Below are positions 8,731 to 17,546 of a DNA stretch of 64,000 bases, in pieces. The position numbers and the translations under genes were made by a program. The notes below the pieces were generated by a model. That model saw nothing but the letters and a program-made list of their open reading frames with translations, had not been told where the DNA came from and did not search any database. Source of the stretch: an uncultured Archangium sp. (GTDB lineage: Bacteria; Myxococcota; Myxococcia; Myxococcales; Myxococcaceae); assembly GCA_903905455.1 (NCBI GenBank), contig CAIVGN010000189.1:1-64000 (forward strand), in the 5' to 3' direction. Position 1 is the first letter of the stretch; every line of letters begins with the position of its first letter.

Positions 8731-11140
8731 ACGAGCGCAGCGCGCCACCCAATCGCTGGCTCACTTCAGCCACGATCTTCTGGTGCGCCTCGGTCACTTC
8801 GGCGTCGGTGAGGGTCCGCTCGGGCGCCCGGTAGCGCAGGGCGAAGGCGAGGTTCTTCTTCCCCTCCCCCACCTGCGGCCCCGCGTAGACGTCGAACACG
8901 CGCACGTCGTCGACGAGCGGCTTGCCCACGTCGAGGATCACCGCGCGCACCTTCTCGGCCGCCAGCTCCATCGGCACCACCACCGCGAGATCGCGGTTCA
9001 CCGAGGGGAAGCGGCTCAGCGCCGTCGCCTGGGGCACCAGCTGCGCACAGGCGAGCAACGCCTCGACGTTCAGCTGGAAGAGGAACACGCCGGTCGGCGC
9101 ATCGAGGCGCTTCTGCGCGCGCGGGTGCAGCTCGCCCACGGTGCCCACCACCCGGGTCCCCACCAGCACCGAGGCCGCGGCTCGCGGGTGGTACCAGGGA
9201 GACTCGAGCGGCACCCAGCTCACGTCGGTGACGTGGAGCGCCGCGAGGACCGCCTCGACGGCCGCCCGGGCGTCATAGAAATCGACCGGAGCGTCCTTCC
9301 CCGTCCACGAGCGGGCGCCGTCGCGAACGCCCCACAGGGCGCCGGCCAGCTGCAGCGTCTCGTTGGCCACGGGCTTGCCCTGCTCGCCGCCGTGGTCGTG
9401 CGGCTCGTAGCTGCGCGCCAGCTCGTAGAAGCGGACGCCGGTGGCCTGGTGGCGCACCGAGCGCGCGACGTTGGGCACGAGGCTCGCGAAGAGCGTGGTG
9501 CGCATCACCGACTGCTCGATGGAGAGCGGGTTGGCGACGGTGATGGCGCCCTTCTCGGCCTGGAACGCCGCCAGCTCGGCGGGCGCCACGAACGAGTAGT
9601 TCACCACCTCGTCGAGGCCCTGCCCGGCCAGCGCGGCGCGCATGCGGCGCTCGGCGATGACCGAGGTGCGCTCCGGCTCCAGCGCGTTCAAGCCCCGGGG
9701 GAGCGCCGCGGGGATGGCGTCGAAGCCACGGATGCGGGCGATCTCCTCGATCAGGTCTTCTTCGATGGACACGTCGACGCGGGCCGGGGGCACGTCCCAG
9801 GTCGCCGAGACGTCGTTGCCTTCGCGCTTCACGAAGCCGAGCGACGAGAGCACCCGCGCGCACTCCGCGGCCTCGACGGTGACGCCGAGCACCTCGGCCA
9901 CGCGGGCCGTGCGCAGGGTCACCTGCCGGGCCGGCTTCTTCGTGGGGTACGCGTCGACGCGGCCCTTGAGCACCGTGCCGCCGCCGACCTCGACGATCAG
10001 CGCCGCGGCGCGGTCCAGCACCTCGGGCACCACCGACACGTCGGTGCCGCGCTCGAAGCGGTGGGAAGACTCGGTGTGCAGCGCGTGGCGCTTCGACGAG
10101 CGGCGCACGGTGGTGGGCTGGAAAGTGGCGCACTCCAGCAGGACGCGCGTGGTCTGGGCCGTGACCTCGCTCGAGGCCCCGCCCATGACGCCGGCCAGCA
10201 CCAGCGGCGACTTCTCGTCGCAGATCAGCAGGTCTTCGGCGTGGAGCGGGCGCTCCTTCTCATCCAGCGTCTTGAGCTTCTCGCCGGCCTTCGCGGTGCG
10301 CACCACGATCTGCGCGCCGCCGATGCGGTCGAGATCGAAGGCGTGCAGCGGCTGCCCATACTCGAGCATCACGTAGTTGGTGACGTCGACCAGGTTGTTG
10401 ATCGCGCGCACGCCGCAGGCCTTGAGGCGCTCCTGCATCCACTTCGGGGACGGCTTGACCGTCACGCCCTCGAGCACCCGCGCCGCGTAGCGCCAGCAGC
10501 GATCGGCGTCTTCGATGTGCACTTCGATCTTCGAAGAGGCCTCGGTGGCCGTCTCGACGAACTTCGCCGCGGGGCGCTGGAGCGGCACGCCCAGCAGCGT
10601 CGCCACTTCGCGCGCGATGCCCAGGTGCGAGAGCGCGTCGCTGCGGTTGGGGGTGACGTTCACCTCGAAGATGACGTCGTCCAGGCCCAGGGCCTCGGCG
10701 ATGGGGGTGCCCAACTTCAGCGCCGGGTCGAGGATCAGCAGGCCGCTGCTCTCCTCGGTGAGCCCGAGTTCCTTGGAGCTACAGAGCATGCCGAAGCTGT
10801 CGACGTCGCGCATGCGCGCCTTGCCGATCTTCATGCCCCCGGGCAGCTCGGCGCCCACGGTCGCCAGCGGGATCTTGTCGCCCACCTGGTAGTTCTTCGC
10901 CCCGCACACCACCTGCAGGGGAGTGCCCGAGCCGTCGTCGATCTTCGTGACCGAGAGCTTGTCGGCGTTGGGGTGCTTCTCCGAGGAGAGGATCTGCCCC
11001 ACCACGATGCCCTTGAGGCCGTCACCGGGCCGGTGGATGCCTTCGATCTCCAGGCCCGCCATGGTGAGACGGTGCGCCAGCTCGTCCATCGAGGCCGGCA
11101 GCGCGACGTAGTCCTTGAGCCACTTGATTGAGAGCTTCAT
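8729..11140 (-). CDS. pheT: Phenylalanine-tRNA ligase beta subunit
   Basis: An 803-residue beta subunit of the (alpha-beta)2 enzyme that charges tRNA-Phe. Visible parts in order are the N-terminal EMAP/tRNA-binding domain (about 40-150, VVGQILSSEKHPNADKL), the B3/4 editing region, the B5 domain (about 405-475), the catalytic-like core and a C-terminal anticodon-binding FDX-ACB domain (about 710-803, SRFPSVNRDLAVVV). Length is normal. It starts 9 bases after pheS. Confidence 0.97.
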   Translation of the reverse strand: MKLSIKWLKDYVALPASMDELAHRLTMAGLEIEGIHRPGDGLKGIVVGQILSSEKHPNADKLSVTKIDDGSGTPLQVVCGAKNYQVGDKIPLATVGAELPGGMKIGKARMRDVDSFGMLCSSKELGLTEESSGLLILDPALKLGTPIAEALGLDDVIFEVNVTPNRSDALSHLGIAREVATLLGVPLQRPAAKFVETATEASSKIEVHIEDADRCWRYAARVLEGVTVKPSPKWMQERLKACGVRAINNLVDVTNYVMLEYGQPLHAFDLDRIGGAQIVVRTAKAGEKLKTLDEKERPLHAEDLLICDEKSPLVLAGVMGGASSEVTAQTTRVLLECATFQPTTVRRSSKRHALHTESSHRFERGTDVSVVPEVLDRAAALIVEVGGGTVLKGRVDAYPTKKPARQVTLRTARVAEVLGVTVEAAECARVLSSLGFVKREGNDVSATWDVPPARVDVSIEEDLIEEIARIRGFDAIPAALPRGLNALEPERTSVIAERRMRAALAGQGLDEVVNYSFVAPAELAAFQAEKGAITVANPLSIEQSVMRTTLFASLVPNVARSVRHQATGVRFYELARSYEPHDHGGEQGKPVANETLQLAGALWGVRDGARSWTGKDAPVDFYDARAAVEAVLAALHVTDVSWVPLESPWYHPRAAASVLVGTRVVGTVGELHPRAQKRLDAPTGVFLFQLNVEALLACAQLVPQATALSRFPSVNRDLAVVVPMELAAEKVRAVILDVGKPLVDDVRVFDVYAGPQVGEGKKNLAFALRYRAPERTLTDAEVTEAHQKIVAEVSQRLGGALRS

Positions 11141-11149
11141 GGGGGCCTT

Positions 11150-12199
<1,050 letters not shown>

Positions 12200-12232
12200 G
12201 ACCGTGTCTTCTGTCGATCGAGCCGTGGAAAA

Positions 12233-12265
12233 GAAAAACGGGGCCGCCCTTTTCAGGACGACCCC
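12233..12265 (-). terminator. Terminator or attenuator between rplT and pheS
   Basis: On the minus strand an 11-bp stem (12255-12265 with 12240-12250, with a few G-U pairs) and a 4-nt loop GAAA is followed by GTTTTTC. It is a textbook intrinsic terminator 33 bases past rplT and 34 bases before pheS. It may partly separate ribosomal-protein from pheST expression. Confidence 0.8.
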
Positions 12266-12297
12266 GCGTTCATCGAGCCGTGTGGCTCAAAAACTTC

Positions 12298-12645
12298 TCA
12301 GGCCGCCTTGGCGAGCTGCGCGACGGCGCCGAAACCGGCCGGGTCGTGCACCGCGAGATCCGCGAGGATCTTACGGTCGATGGCAACCTTCGCCTTGGTG
12401 AGACCGGCGATCAGCTTGGAGTACGAGAGACCAACCGCACGGGCCGCCGCGTTGATGCGGACGATCCAGAGCGACCGGAAGTCGCGCTTGCGACGCTGGC
12501 GGTCTCTACTGGCATAGTCGAGCGCACGCTCGACAGCCTGATTCGCACGCTTGTAGCAGTTCTTACGGCGGCCGCGGAAACCCTTGGCCAGCTTGAGGAT
12601 CGAGTTACGACGACGGCGAGCTTTGACGCCCTTCTTAACGCGCAT
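12298..12645 (-). CDS. rplT: Ribosomal protein bL20
   Basis: A 115-residue 50S protein that binds 23S rRNA early in assembly. The N-terminus is very basic ([20 protein letters not shown]), followed by the conserved [22 protein letters not shown]. Length matches the family (about 117). In other bacteria L20 represses its own operon through the rpmI leader; the hairpin upstream of rpmI here may play that part. Confidence 0.97.
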   Translation of the reverse strand: MRVKKGVKARRRRNSILKLAKGFRGRRKNCYKRANQAVERALDYASRDRQRRKRDFRSLWIVRINAAARAVGLSYSKLIAGLTKAKVAIDRKILADLAVHDPAGFGAVAQLAKAA

Positions 12646-12663
12646 GGGTGTTCAGCTCCTCTC

Positions 12664-12873
12664 TCAGTTCGCCCCGTAGGGGAACATCTCTTTGATGACC
12701 TTCTTCGCGTCCATCTTGTCGAGGTGCGAAGTGCCGCGATTGCGGCGACGGCTGTCCTGGGCCTTGGCGTGGGTGAAGAGGTGCTTGGCGAAAGCCTTAC
12801 CGTGCTTCACCTTGCCGTTCTTCTTCACCTGGAAGCGCTTCTTCGCGCCACTCCGTGTCTTGAGTTTGGGCAT
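12664..12873 (-). CDS. rpmI: Ribosomal protein bL35
   Basis: A 69-residue basic 50S protein beginning MPKLKTRSGAKKRFQVKKNG, the family signature. It sits between infC and rplT in the conserved infC-rpmI-rplT order, 18 bases from rplT. The 134-base gap to infC holds a strong hairpin. Confidence 0.96.
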   Translation of the reverse strand: MPKLKTRSGAKKRFQVKKNGKVKHGKAFAKHLFTHAKAQDSRRRNRGTSHLDKMDAKKVIKEMFPYGAN

Positions 12874-12942
12874 GATTCTGTTCCCTGGAAACCTACGAAA
12901 GGGCGGCGGACATACGGTGGTGCACCACGCATGTCAACAGCC

Positions 12943-12994
12943 CTAAAACACTTCAGGCGCGCAGGACCCAAATAGGTCGGCTGCACGCCTGAAG
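12943..12994 (-). promoter_or_regulatory. Hairpin with T-run between infC and rpmI (attenuator or terminator)
   Basis: On the minus strand CTTCAGGCG (12986-12994) pairs perfectly with CGCCTGAAG (12951-12959), with further pairing inside (GCAG/CTGC, GACC/GGTC), and TGTTTTAG follows. It lies 14 bases past infC and about 70 before rpmI. The place and form suit an attenuator of rpmI-rplT, possibly controlled by L20; the control is inference. Confidence 0.65.
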
Positions 12995-13007
12995 GGAAAG
13001 CGGTGAA

Positions 13008-13757
13008 TCAGGCCTTCGGGGCTTCGGCGACGGCCGGAGCTGCTGCAGGAACCGGCGCGGGCACGGCGGCAGGCGCGGTTTCGGCCGCCTCGGCCTTCGG
13101 CTCGCCCTCGGCGCCTTCGACTGCCGGCTCGCCGTCCTCATCGTCCTCGTCAGGGGCGCCATCGACACCCTTGCGCTCGGCCTTCTCCTTTTCTGAAGCC
13201 AGGAGGGCGTTGCGGTGAGCGTCACGGGCGCGCTGGGCGACCTTGTTGTTCGGCCCGAGGATCATGAACATCTGCTTGCCCTCGAGACGGGGCGTCTGCT
13301 CGACGACGGCGATGTCCTTCAGGTCGCCGACGACGTCATCGAGGATCGCGGTGCCGAGGTTGCGGTGGGTGATCTCACGGCCACGGAACATGATCGTGAT
13401 CTTCGCCTTGTTCCCCTCCTCGAGGAACTCGCGGACATGGCGGACCTTGGTCTCGTAGTCATGCTCCTCCGTCTTCGGGCGGAGCTTGACCTCCTTGATC
13501 TTCACGACGACCTGCTTCTTCTTGGCGTCGTTCGCCTTCTTCTTTTCTTCGTATTTGAACCGCCCGTAGTCCATGATCTTACAGACCGGGGGCTTGGACA
13601 TCGGGTTGACCTCGACGAGGTTCAGCCCTTCGGCCTGAGCCTTCGCCAAAGCCACTTCGGTGGGCATGACGCCGAGCTGCTCACCGGCTGATCCGACAAC
13701 TCGGACTTCGCGGGCTTTGATTCGACGATCGGTTCGCTGATCACGTGCGAGAGCCAG
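13008..13757 (-). CDS. infC: Translation initiation factor IF-3 (Dsg-like), probable CTG start
   Basis: IF-3 prevents subunit joining and proofreads start codons. The first ATG in frame (13667) would cut off the conserved N-terminal motif RDQRTDRRIKAREVRVVG, which is readable in the same frame upstream. A good Shine-Dalgarno AAGGAG (13765-13770) sits 7 bases before CTG at 13757, and a stop lies just upstream, so CTG is the best start, giving 249 residues. Rare start codons are a known feature of infC and serve autoregulation. Residues about 190-249 form an Ala/Glu/Pro-rich tail, which also distinguishes Dsg, the Myxococcus xanthus IF-3. Confidence 0.9.
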   Translation of the reverse strand: MALARDQRTDRRIKAREVRVVGSAGEQLGVMPTEVALAKAQAEGLNLVEVNPMSKPPVCKIMDYGRFKYEEKKKANDAKKKQVVVKIKEVKLRPKTEEHDYETKVRHVREFLEEGNKAKITIMFRGREITHRNLGTAILDDVVGDLKDIAVVEQTPRLEGKQMFMILGPNNKVAQRARDAHRNALLASEKEKAERKGVDGAPDEDDEDGEPAVEGAEGEPKAEAAETAPAAVPAPVPAAAPAVAEAPKA

Positions 13758-13800
13758 GGTACGACTCCTTCTTTAAGAGACGGGGTGAAAGAAGCGGCGC

Positions 13801-13828
13801 ACCTTAACGATCGCGGCCCTCGTGTCAA
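13801..13828 (-). promoter_or_regulatory. Sigma-70-type promoter of the infC operon
   Basis: On the minus strand TTGACA (13828-13823) is followed after 16 bases by TAAGGT (13806-13801). A start site near 13794 would leave a leader of about 37 bases before the CTG start of infC. Confidence 0.65.
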
Positions 13829-13919
13829 GGCGCGTCACAAGTGGCACCCCGCTCTTGTGCTGGCGAGTAGGAGGGGTGATTGTGCCGCGCAAGGTCTGGA
13901 GTCGACGAACGGGGGGCCT

Positions 13920-14219
13920 ATGCACATCACGGACGTCAAGGTGTTCCTGGTGGACGAGGACAAGCTGCGTGCCTACGTGACCATCACGCTCGAGCAGTGC
14001 TTCGTGGTGCGCGATCTGAAGGTGATCCAGGGCACGGCGGGGCTCTTCGTGGCGATGCCGGCGAAGAAGCGAAAAGACGGCACCTACAAGGACATTGCCC
14101 ACCCGCTGAACGCCGAGATGCGTACCAAGCTCGAGCGGCGGGTGCTCGAGGAGTACGAAAAGACGGCCCGGGACACGATGCCCAGGCGGCCGCGCGAGGC
14201 GCACGCGGAGCTCGAGTGA
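13920..14219 (+). CDS. spoVG: SpoVG-family RNA/DNA-binding regulator
   Basis: A 99-residue protein with the whole SpoVG fold: MHITDVKVFLVDEDKLRAYV, then LKVIQGTAGLFVAMPAKKR and KDIAHPLN. SpoVG proteins bind nucleic acid and modulate development and cell division in Bacillota, and also occur in myxobacteria. The ATG at 13920 is preferred over an upstream start at 13785, which would add a non-conserved region inside the infC promoter. It is divergent from infC and 45 bases ahead of prs. Confidence 0.93.
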   Translation: MHITDVKVFLVDEDKLRAYVTITLEQCFVVRDLKVIQGTAGLFVAMPAKKRKDGTYKDIAHPLNAEMRTKLERRVLEEYEKTARDTMPRRPREAHAELE

Positions 14220-14264
14220 CACGCGTACATTGAACGGCCCAAAGCGCTGGTGTACTTCGAGCCC

Positions 14265-15218
14265 ATGGCCGTCAGTCACGACTTCAAGGTCTTCTCTGGC
14301 AACTCGAACCGGGCGCTGACGGATCGTATTTGCGAGTACCTGAAACGACCGGTGTCGAAGGCCGACGTCGGGCGCTTCAGCGACGGCGAGATCCAGGTGG
14401 AGATCGGCGAGAACGTGCGCGGCTTCGACTGCTTCGTCATCCAGTCGACCTGCCCCCCGGTCAACGATCACCTGATGGAGCTGTTGATCATGGCCGACGC
14501 GCTCAAGCGCGCGAGCGCCGCGTCGATCACCGCGGTCATCCCCTATTACGGGTACGCGCGGCAGGACCGGAAGATCGCGGCCCGCACGCCGATCACCGCG
14601 AAGCTGATCGCCGACCTCCTCGAGACCGCGGGCGTGACGCGCGTGGTGTCCATGGACATGCACGCCGGCCAGATCCAGGGGTTCTTCAACATCCCCACCG
14701 ATCACCTCTACGCGTCGCCGGTGTTCCTCGACGACATCCGCAAGAAGTTCACGTCCATGGAAGACCTGGTGATCGTCTCGCCGGACGCCGGTGGCGTCGA
14801 GCGCGCCCGGGCCTACAGCAAGCGGCTCAACTGCCCGCTGGCGATCATCGACAAGCGGCGCCCGCGCCCCAACTCGTCGGAGGTGATGAACCTCATCGGT
14901 GACGTGGCCGGCAAGGACGCGTTGATCATCGACGACATCATCGACACCGCGGGCACCCTCACCCAGGGCGCGGCGGCGTTGATGGCCAAGGGCGCGCGGC
15001 GCGTCTACTCGTACATCGTGCACCCGGTGCTGTCGGGCCCGGCGATCAACCGCATCAACGAGTCGGTGCTCGAGGAGCTGGTGGTGGCCGACACGGTGCC
15101 GCTCTCGAAGACCGCGATGGCGTGCACCAAGATCCGCCAGGTGGGCACCGAGCGGCTGTTCGGCGAGGCCCTGGCCCGCATCTACCGCGCCGAGTCGCTG
15201 TCGAGCCTCTTCGTCTGA
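14265..15218 (+). CDS. prs: Ribose-phosphate pyrophosphokinase
   Basis: Makes PRPP from ribose 5-phosphate and ATP for nucleotide, His and Trp synthesis. A 317-residue protein with the class I pattern: FSGNSNRALTDRICEYL, RFSDGEIQVEIGENVRG, YYGYARQDRK, the SMDMHAGQIQGFF region and the PRPP-binding loop DALIIDDIIDTAGTL near residue 217. A GTG at 14250 would add five residues; the ATG at 14265 fits family N-termini better. Confidence 0.97.
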   Translation: MAVSHDFKVFSGNSNRALTDRICEYLKRPVSKADVGRFSDGEIQVEIGENVRGFDCFVIQSTCPPVNDHLMELLIMADALKRASAASITAVIPYYGYARQDRKIAARTPITAKLIADLLETAGVTRVVSMDMHAGQIQGFFNIPTDHLYASPVFLDDIRKKFTSMEDLVIVSPDAGGVERARAYSKRLNCPLAIIDKRRPRPNSSEVMNLIGDVAGKDALIIDDIIDTAGTLTQGAAALMAKGARRVYSYIVHPVLSGPAINRINESVLEELVVADTVPLSKTAMACTKIRQVGTERLFGEALARIYRAESLSSLFV

Positions 15219-15225
15219 CTTCCGC

Positions 15226-16779
15226 ATGAAGCGTGTGCTGGCGCCGGCGCTGTGCTTGCTCGCAGCGCTGTTCATGGTGCTGCCGGTGGCCCTGCGTCCT
15301 GGCTGGCCCTACAGCCACGACTACGCGTCGCCCTTCGAGCGCATCGAAGGGTTCCGCCGGGCCTTCCTCGCGCTGGACTTCTTCCCCACGTGGACCCCGT
15401 TCGCCTTCAACGGGCACGGGTCGCCGACGCCGCTCATCTACCATCGGCTCTTCAGCGTCGTCGGGGGGCTGATCTCCCTGCCGCTGGGGAGCGATCTCGG
15501 CACGCGCGTCACCCTGGTGGCCTTCGCCTGGTTCGGCGCGTGGGGCCTGTACCGCGTGGCCCGCAGGCTGGAGATCGGCCCCAGCCGCGCGCTGTTGGTG
15601 GCCGTCGCGTTCCTCTGGGCGCCCTATTCGCTCACCGACTGGTTGGTGCGCGGCAGCGTCGCCGAGTTCGCCTCGATGATGGTGTTGCCGTGGCTGCTCG
15701 AGGCGATGGTGCGGCAGCTCCAGGGCGAGCGGGTGTGGCTCTCGCTGGGGCTCTCGCTCGCGGCGGTGATGCACGCGCACCAGTCGCTGGGCCTCTACCT
15801 CGCGCCCCTGCCAGTGCTCTCGACGGCCCTTTCGCTGCTGCGGCCGGGCCGAGGCCGGGCGCTGGTCGACGCGCTCGAGGCCGCGGGCCTGGCCCTGGTC
15901 CTCACCCTGCCCTGGTTGCTGCCGGTGCTCCGCGTGGGCGACGCGTTCCGCCTCGACACCCTGAAGATCTACGTGCCGCAGGCCCAGTACGTGCCCTGGG
16001 AGCGCTACGTCATCGACGACGCCTTCGCCTGGGGTCACACCTTCCAGGGGTTCAGCACCGAGCTGTCGCGCTGGCTGCTGCTCGCGGCGGGCCTGGCCGT
16101 GGTGGCGGCGTTCTTCTCTGGGGCGAAGGCCACGCGGCCGCGCGAGTTCGTGTTCTTCGGGCTGATCTTCCTCGGTGCCGGCGCCCTGCAGTTCGAGATC
16201 GCCACCCCGGTGTACCAGGCGGTGCCCAAGGCGGAGTTGCTGCAGTTCCCCTGGCGGTTGCTCGGGGTGCTGACCCCGGTGGCGTGCCTGTTGTTCGGGA
16301 TGCTGATCGAGGCCATCGCGCGTCGGGAGCGGCTGTGGCCGGCCGTCGCCACGGGGCTCGCCCTGTACGTCGTGGTGCACCATGGGCTGCGCACCCGGCA
16401 GGCCCAGCGCCTCGACTACCCGGCGTACACGGCCCGCGGGCTGGGCGAGAAGATCCACGACCTCGACGGCCCCTGGAGCGCGGGAGAATACCTGCCGAAG
16501 AACACCCCCTCCACGCCCGACCGCACCCCGTGGGTGACGGTGACCGGGTGCACCACCAGGCGCGTCTCGCCCCCGGTGCCGACACACTTCAAGCGCCTGG
16601 AGGTCGAGCTCGAGCCGGGACCGGCGTGCCGGGTGGTGTTCTCGCAGTTCGCCTCGCCCATCCTCTCGGTCGAGGGCGACGGCACGCGCGCTGACGAGGG
16701 CCCCTTCATCGCAGTCAATGTCCCTGCCGGCGGGAAGTCGGTCGTGGTGCGACGCAAGAACCTGCTGGAGCTCTGGTGA
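15226..16779 (+). CDS. Multi-pass membrane protein, PTPS-related/GT-C-like
   Basis: A 517-residue integral membrane protein with about nine to ten hydrophobic helices and a non-membrane C-terminal domain (about 420-517). The N-terminal SHDYASPFERIEGFRRAF and FNGHGSPTPLIYHRLFS recall the family called 6-pyruvoyl-tetrahydropterin-synthase-related membrane proteins, which look like GT-C glycosyltransferases. The next gene, a family 2 glycosyltransferase, overlaps its stop, so both probably act in polyprenyl-linked sugar transfer at the envelope. The precise reaction is unknown. Confidence 0.7.
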   Translation: MKRVLAPALCLLAALFMVLPVALRPGWPYSHDYASPFERIEGFRRAFLALDFFPTWTPFAFNGHGSPTPLIYHRLFSVVGGLISLPLGSDLGTRVTLVAFAWFGAWGLYRVARRLEIGPSRALLVAVAFLWAPYSLTDWLVRGSVAEFASMMVLPWLLEAMVRQLQGERVWLSLGLSLAAVMHAHQSLGLYLAPLPVLSTALSLLRPGRGRALVDALEAAGLALVLTLPWLLPVLRVGDAFRLDTLKIYVPQAQYVPWERYVIDDAFAWGHTFQGFSTELSRWLLLAAGLAVVAAFFSGAKATRPREFVFFGLIFLGAGALQFEIATPVYQAVPKAELLQFPWRLLGVLTPVACLLFGMLIEAIARRERLWPAVATGLALYVVVHHGLRTRQAQRLDYPAYTARGLGEKIHDLDGPWSAGEYLPKNTPSTPDRTPWVTVTGCTTRRVSPPVPTHFKRLEVELEPGPACRVVFSQFASPILSVEGDGTRADEGPFIAVNVPAGGKSVVVRRKNLLELW

Positions 16780-17525
16780 CGATGATCGACGCGGTGACGG
16801 TGGTGCCCTGCTTCAACGAGGCGAAGCGGCTGCAGGGCGAGGCGCTGCTGGGGTTGGTGGCCGAGCCGGGGCACGCGGTGCTCTTCGTGAACGACGGTTC
16901 CCGCGACGACACCGGGGCGATGATCGATGCCCTGGCCGCGCGCCGGCCCGACGTGGTGCGGGTGCTCCACCTGGCGAAGAACGGCGGCAAGGCCGAGGCG
17001 GTGCGGGCGGGGCTGCGGGCGGCGCTCGCGGGGGGCGCGAAGATCGTCGGGTACTTCGACGCCGACCTCGCCACGCCCCCCGAGGAGATGCTGCGCCTGA
17101 TGCACCTGCTCGACGACGCGCGGGTGCAGTTCGCCATGGCCTCGCGGGTGGCGCTGCTCGGGCGGAACATCGAGCGCACCCCGCTACGACACTACCTGGG
17201 CCGGGTCTTCGCCTCGGCCGCCTCGCTGGCGCTGGCGATGCGCGTCTACGACACGCAGTGCGGGGCCAAGGCGATGCGCGCCAGCCCGCTGCTGGAGCAC
17301 GCCCTCGAGCAGCCCTTCACCACGCGCTGGGTCTTCGACGTCGAGCTGATGATGCGGCTCATCGCGGGCCACGAGGCTGGACGGCTGCACCCCTCGGACT
17401 TCATCGAGATGCCCCTGCGCTCGTGGGAAGACGTGAAGGGCTCGAAGCTGTCGTCGAAGGCCATGGCCGGCGCGGCCGCGGACCTGGTGCGGCTGGCGCG
17501 GTGGTTCCGCCGCGAACGGCGCTGA
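16776..17525 (+). CDS. Family 2 glycosyltransferase (dolichyl-phosphate mannose synthase-like)
   Basis: A 249-residue GT-A enzyme with VVPCFNEAKRL (about 9-19), VNDGSRDDTG and the DxD-like FDADLATPPEEM (about 93-104), typical of polyprenyl-phosphate mannosyl or glucosyl synthases. Unlike DPM3-type fusions it has no clear C-terminal membrane helices. A GTG at 16776 overlaps the previous stop (GTGA) and an ATG at 16782 is the alternative. It likely supplies a polyprenyl-phosphate sugar for the upstream GT-C-like protein; this is inferred from pairing. Confidence 0.82.
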   Translation: MTMIDAVTVVPCFNEAKRLQGEALLGLVAEPGHAVLFVNDGSRDDTGAMIDALAARRPDVVRVLHLAKNGGKAEAVRAGLRAALAGGAKIVGYFDADLATPPEEMLRLMHLLDDARVQFAMASRVALLGRNIERTPLRHYLGRVFASAASLALAMRVYDTQCGAKAMRASPLLEHALEQPFTTRWVFDVELMMRLIAGHEAGRLHPSDFIEMPLRSWEDVKGSKLSSKAMAGAAADLVRLARWFRRERR

Positions 17526-17546
17526 AGCCGTTGTAGCATCGAGGCC

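Noticed and set aside
8783-11131. Open frame of 782 codons on the plus strand opposite pheT
   Set aside because: The translation is rich in Arg, His, Gly and Val without any domain, and it mirrors pheT. Long antisense frames are expected at this GC content.
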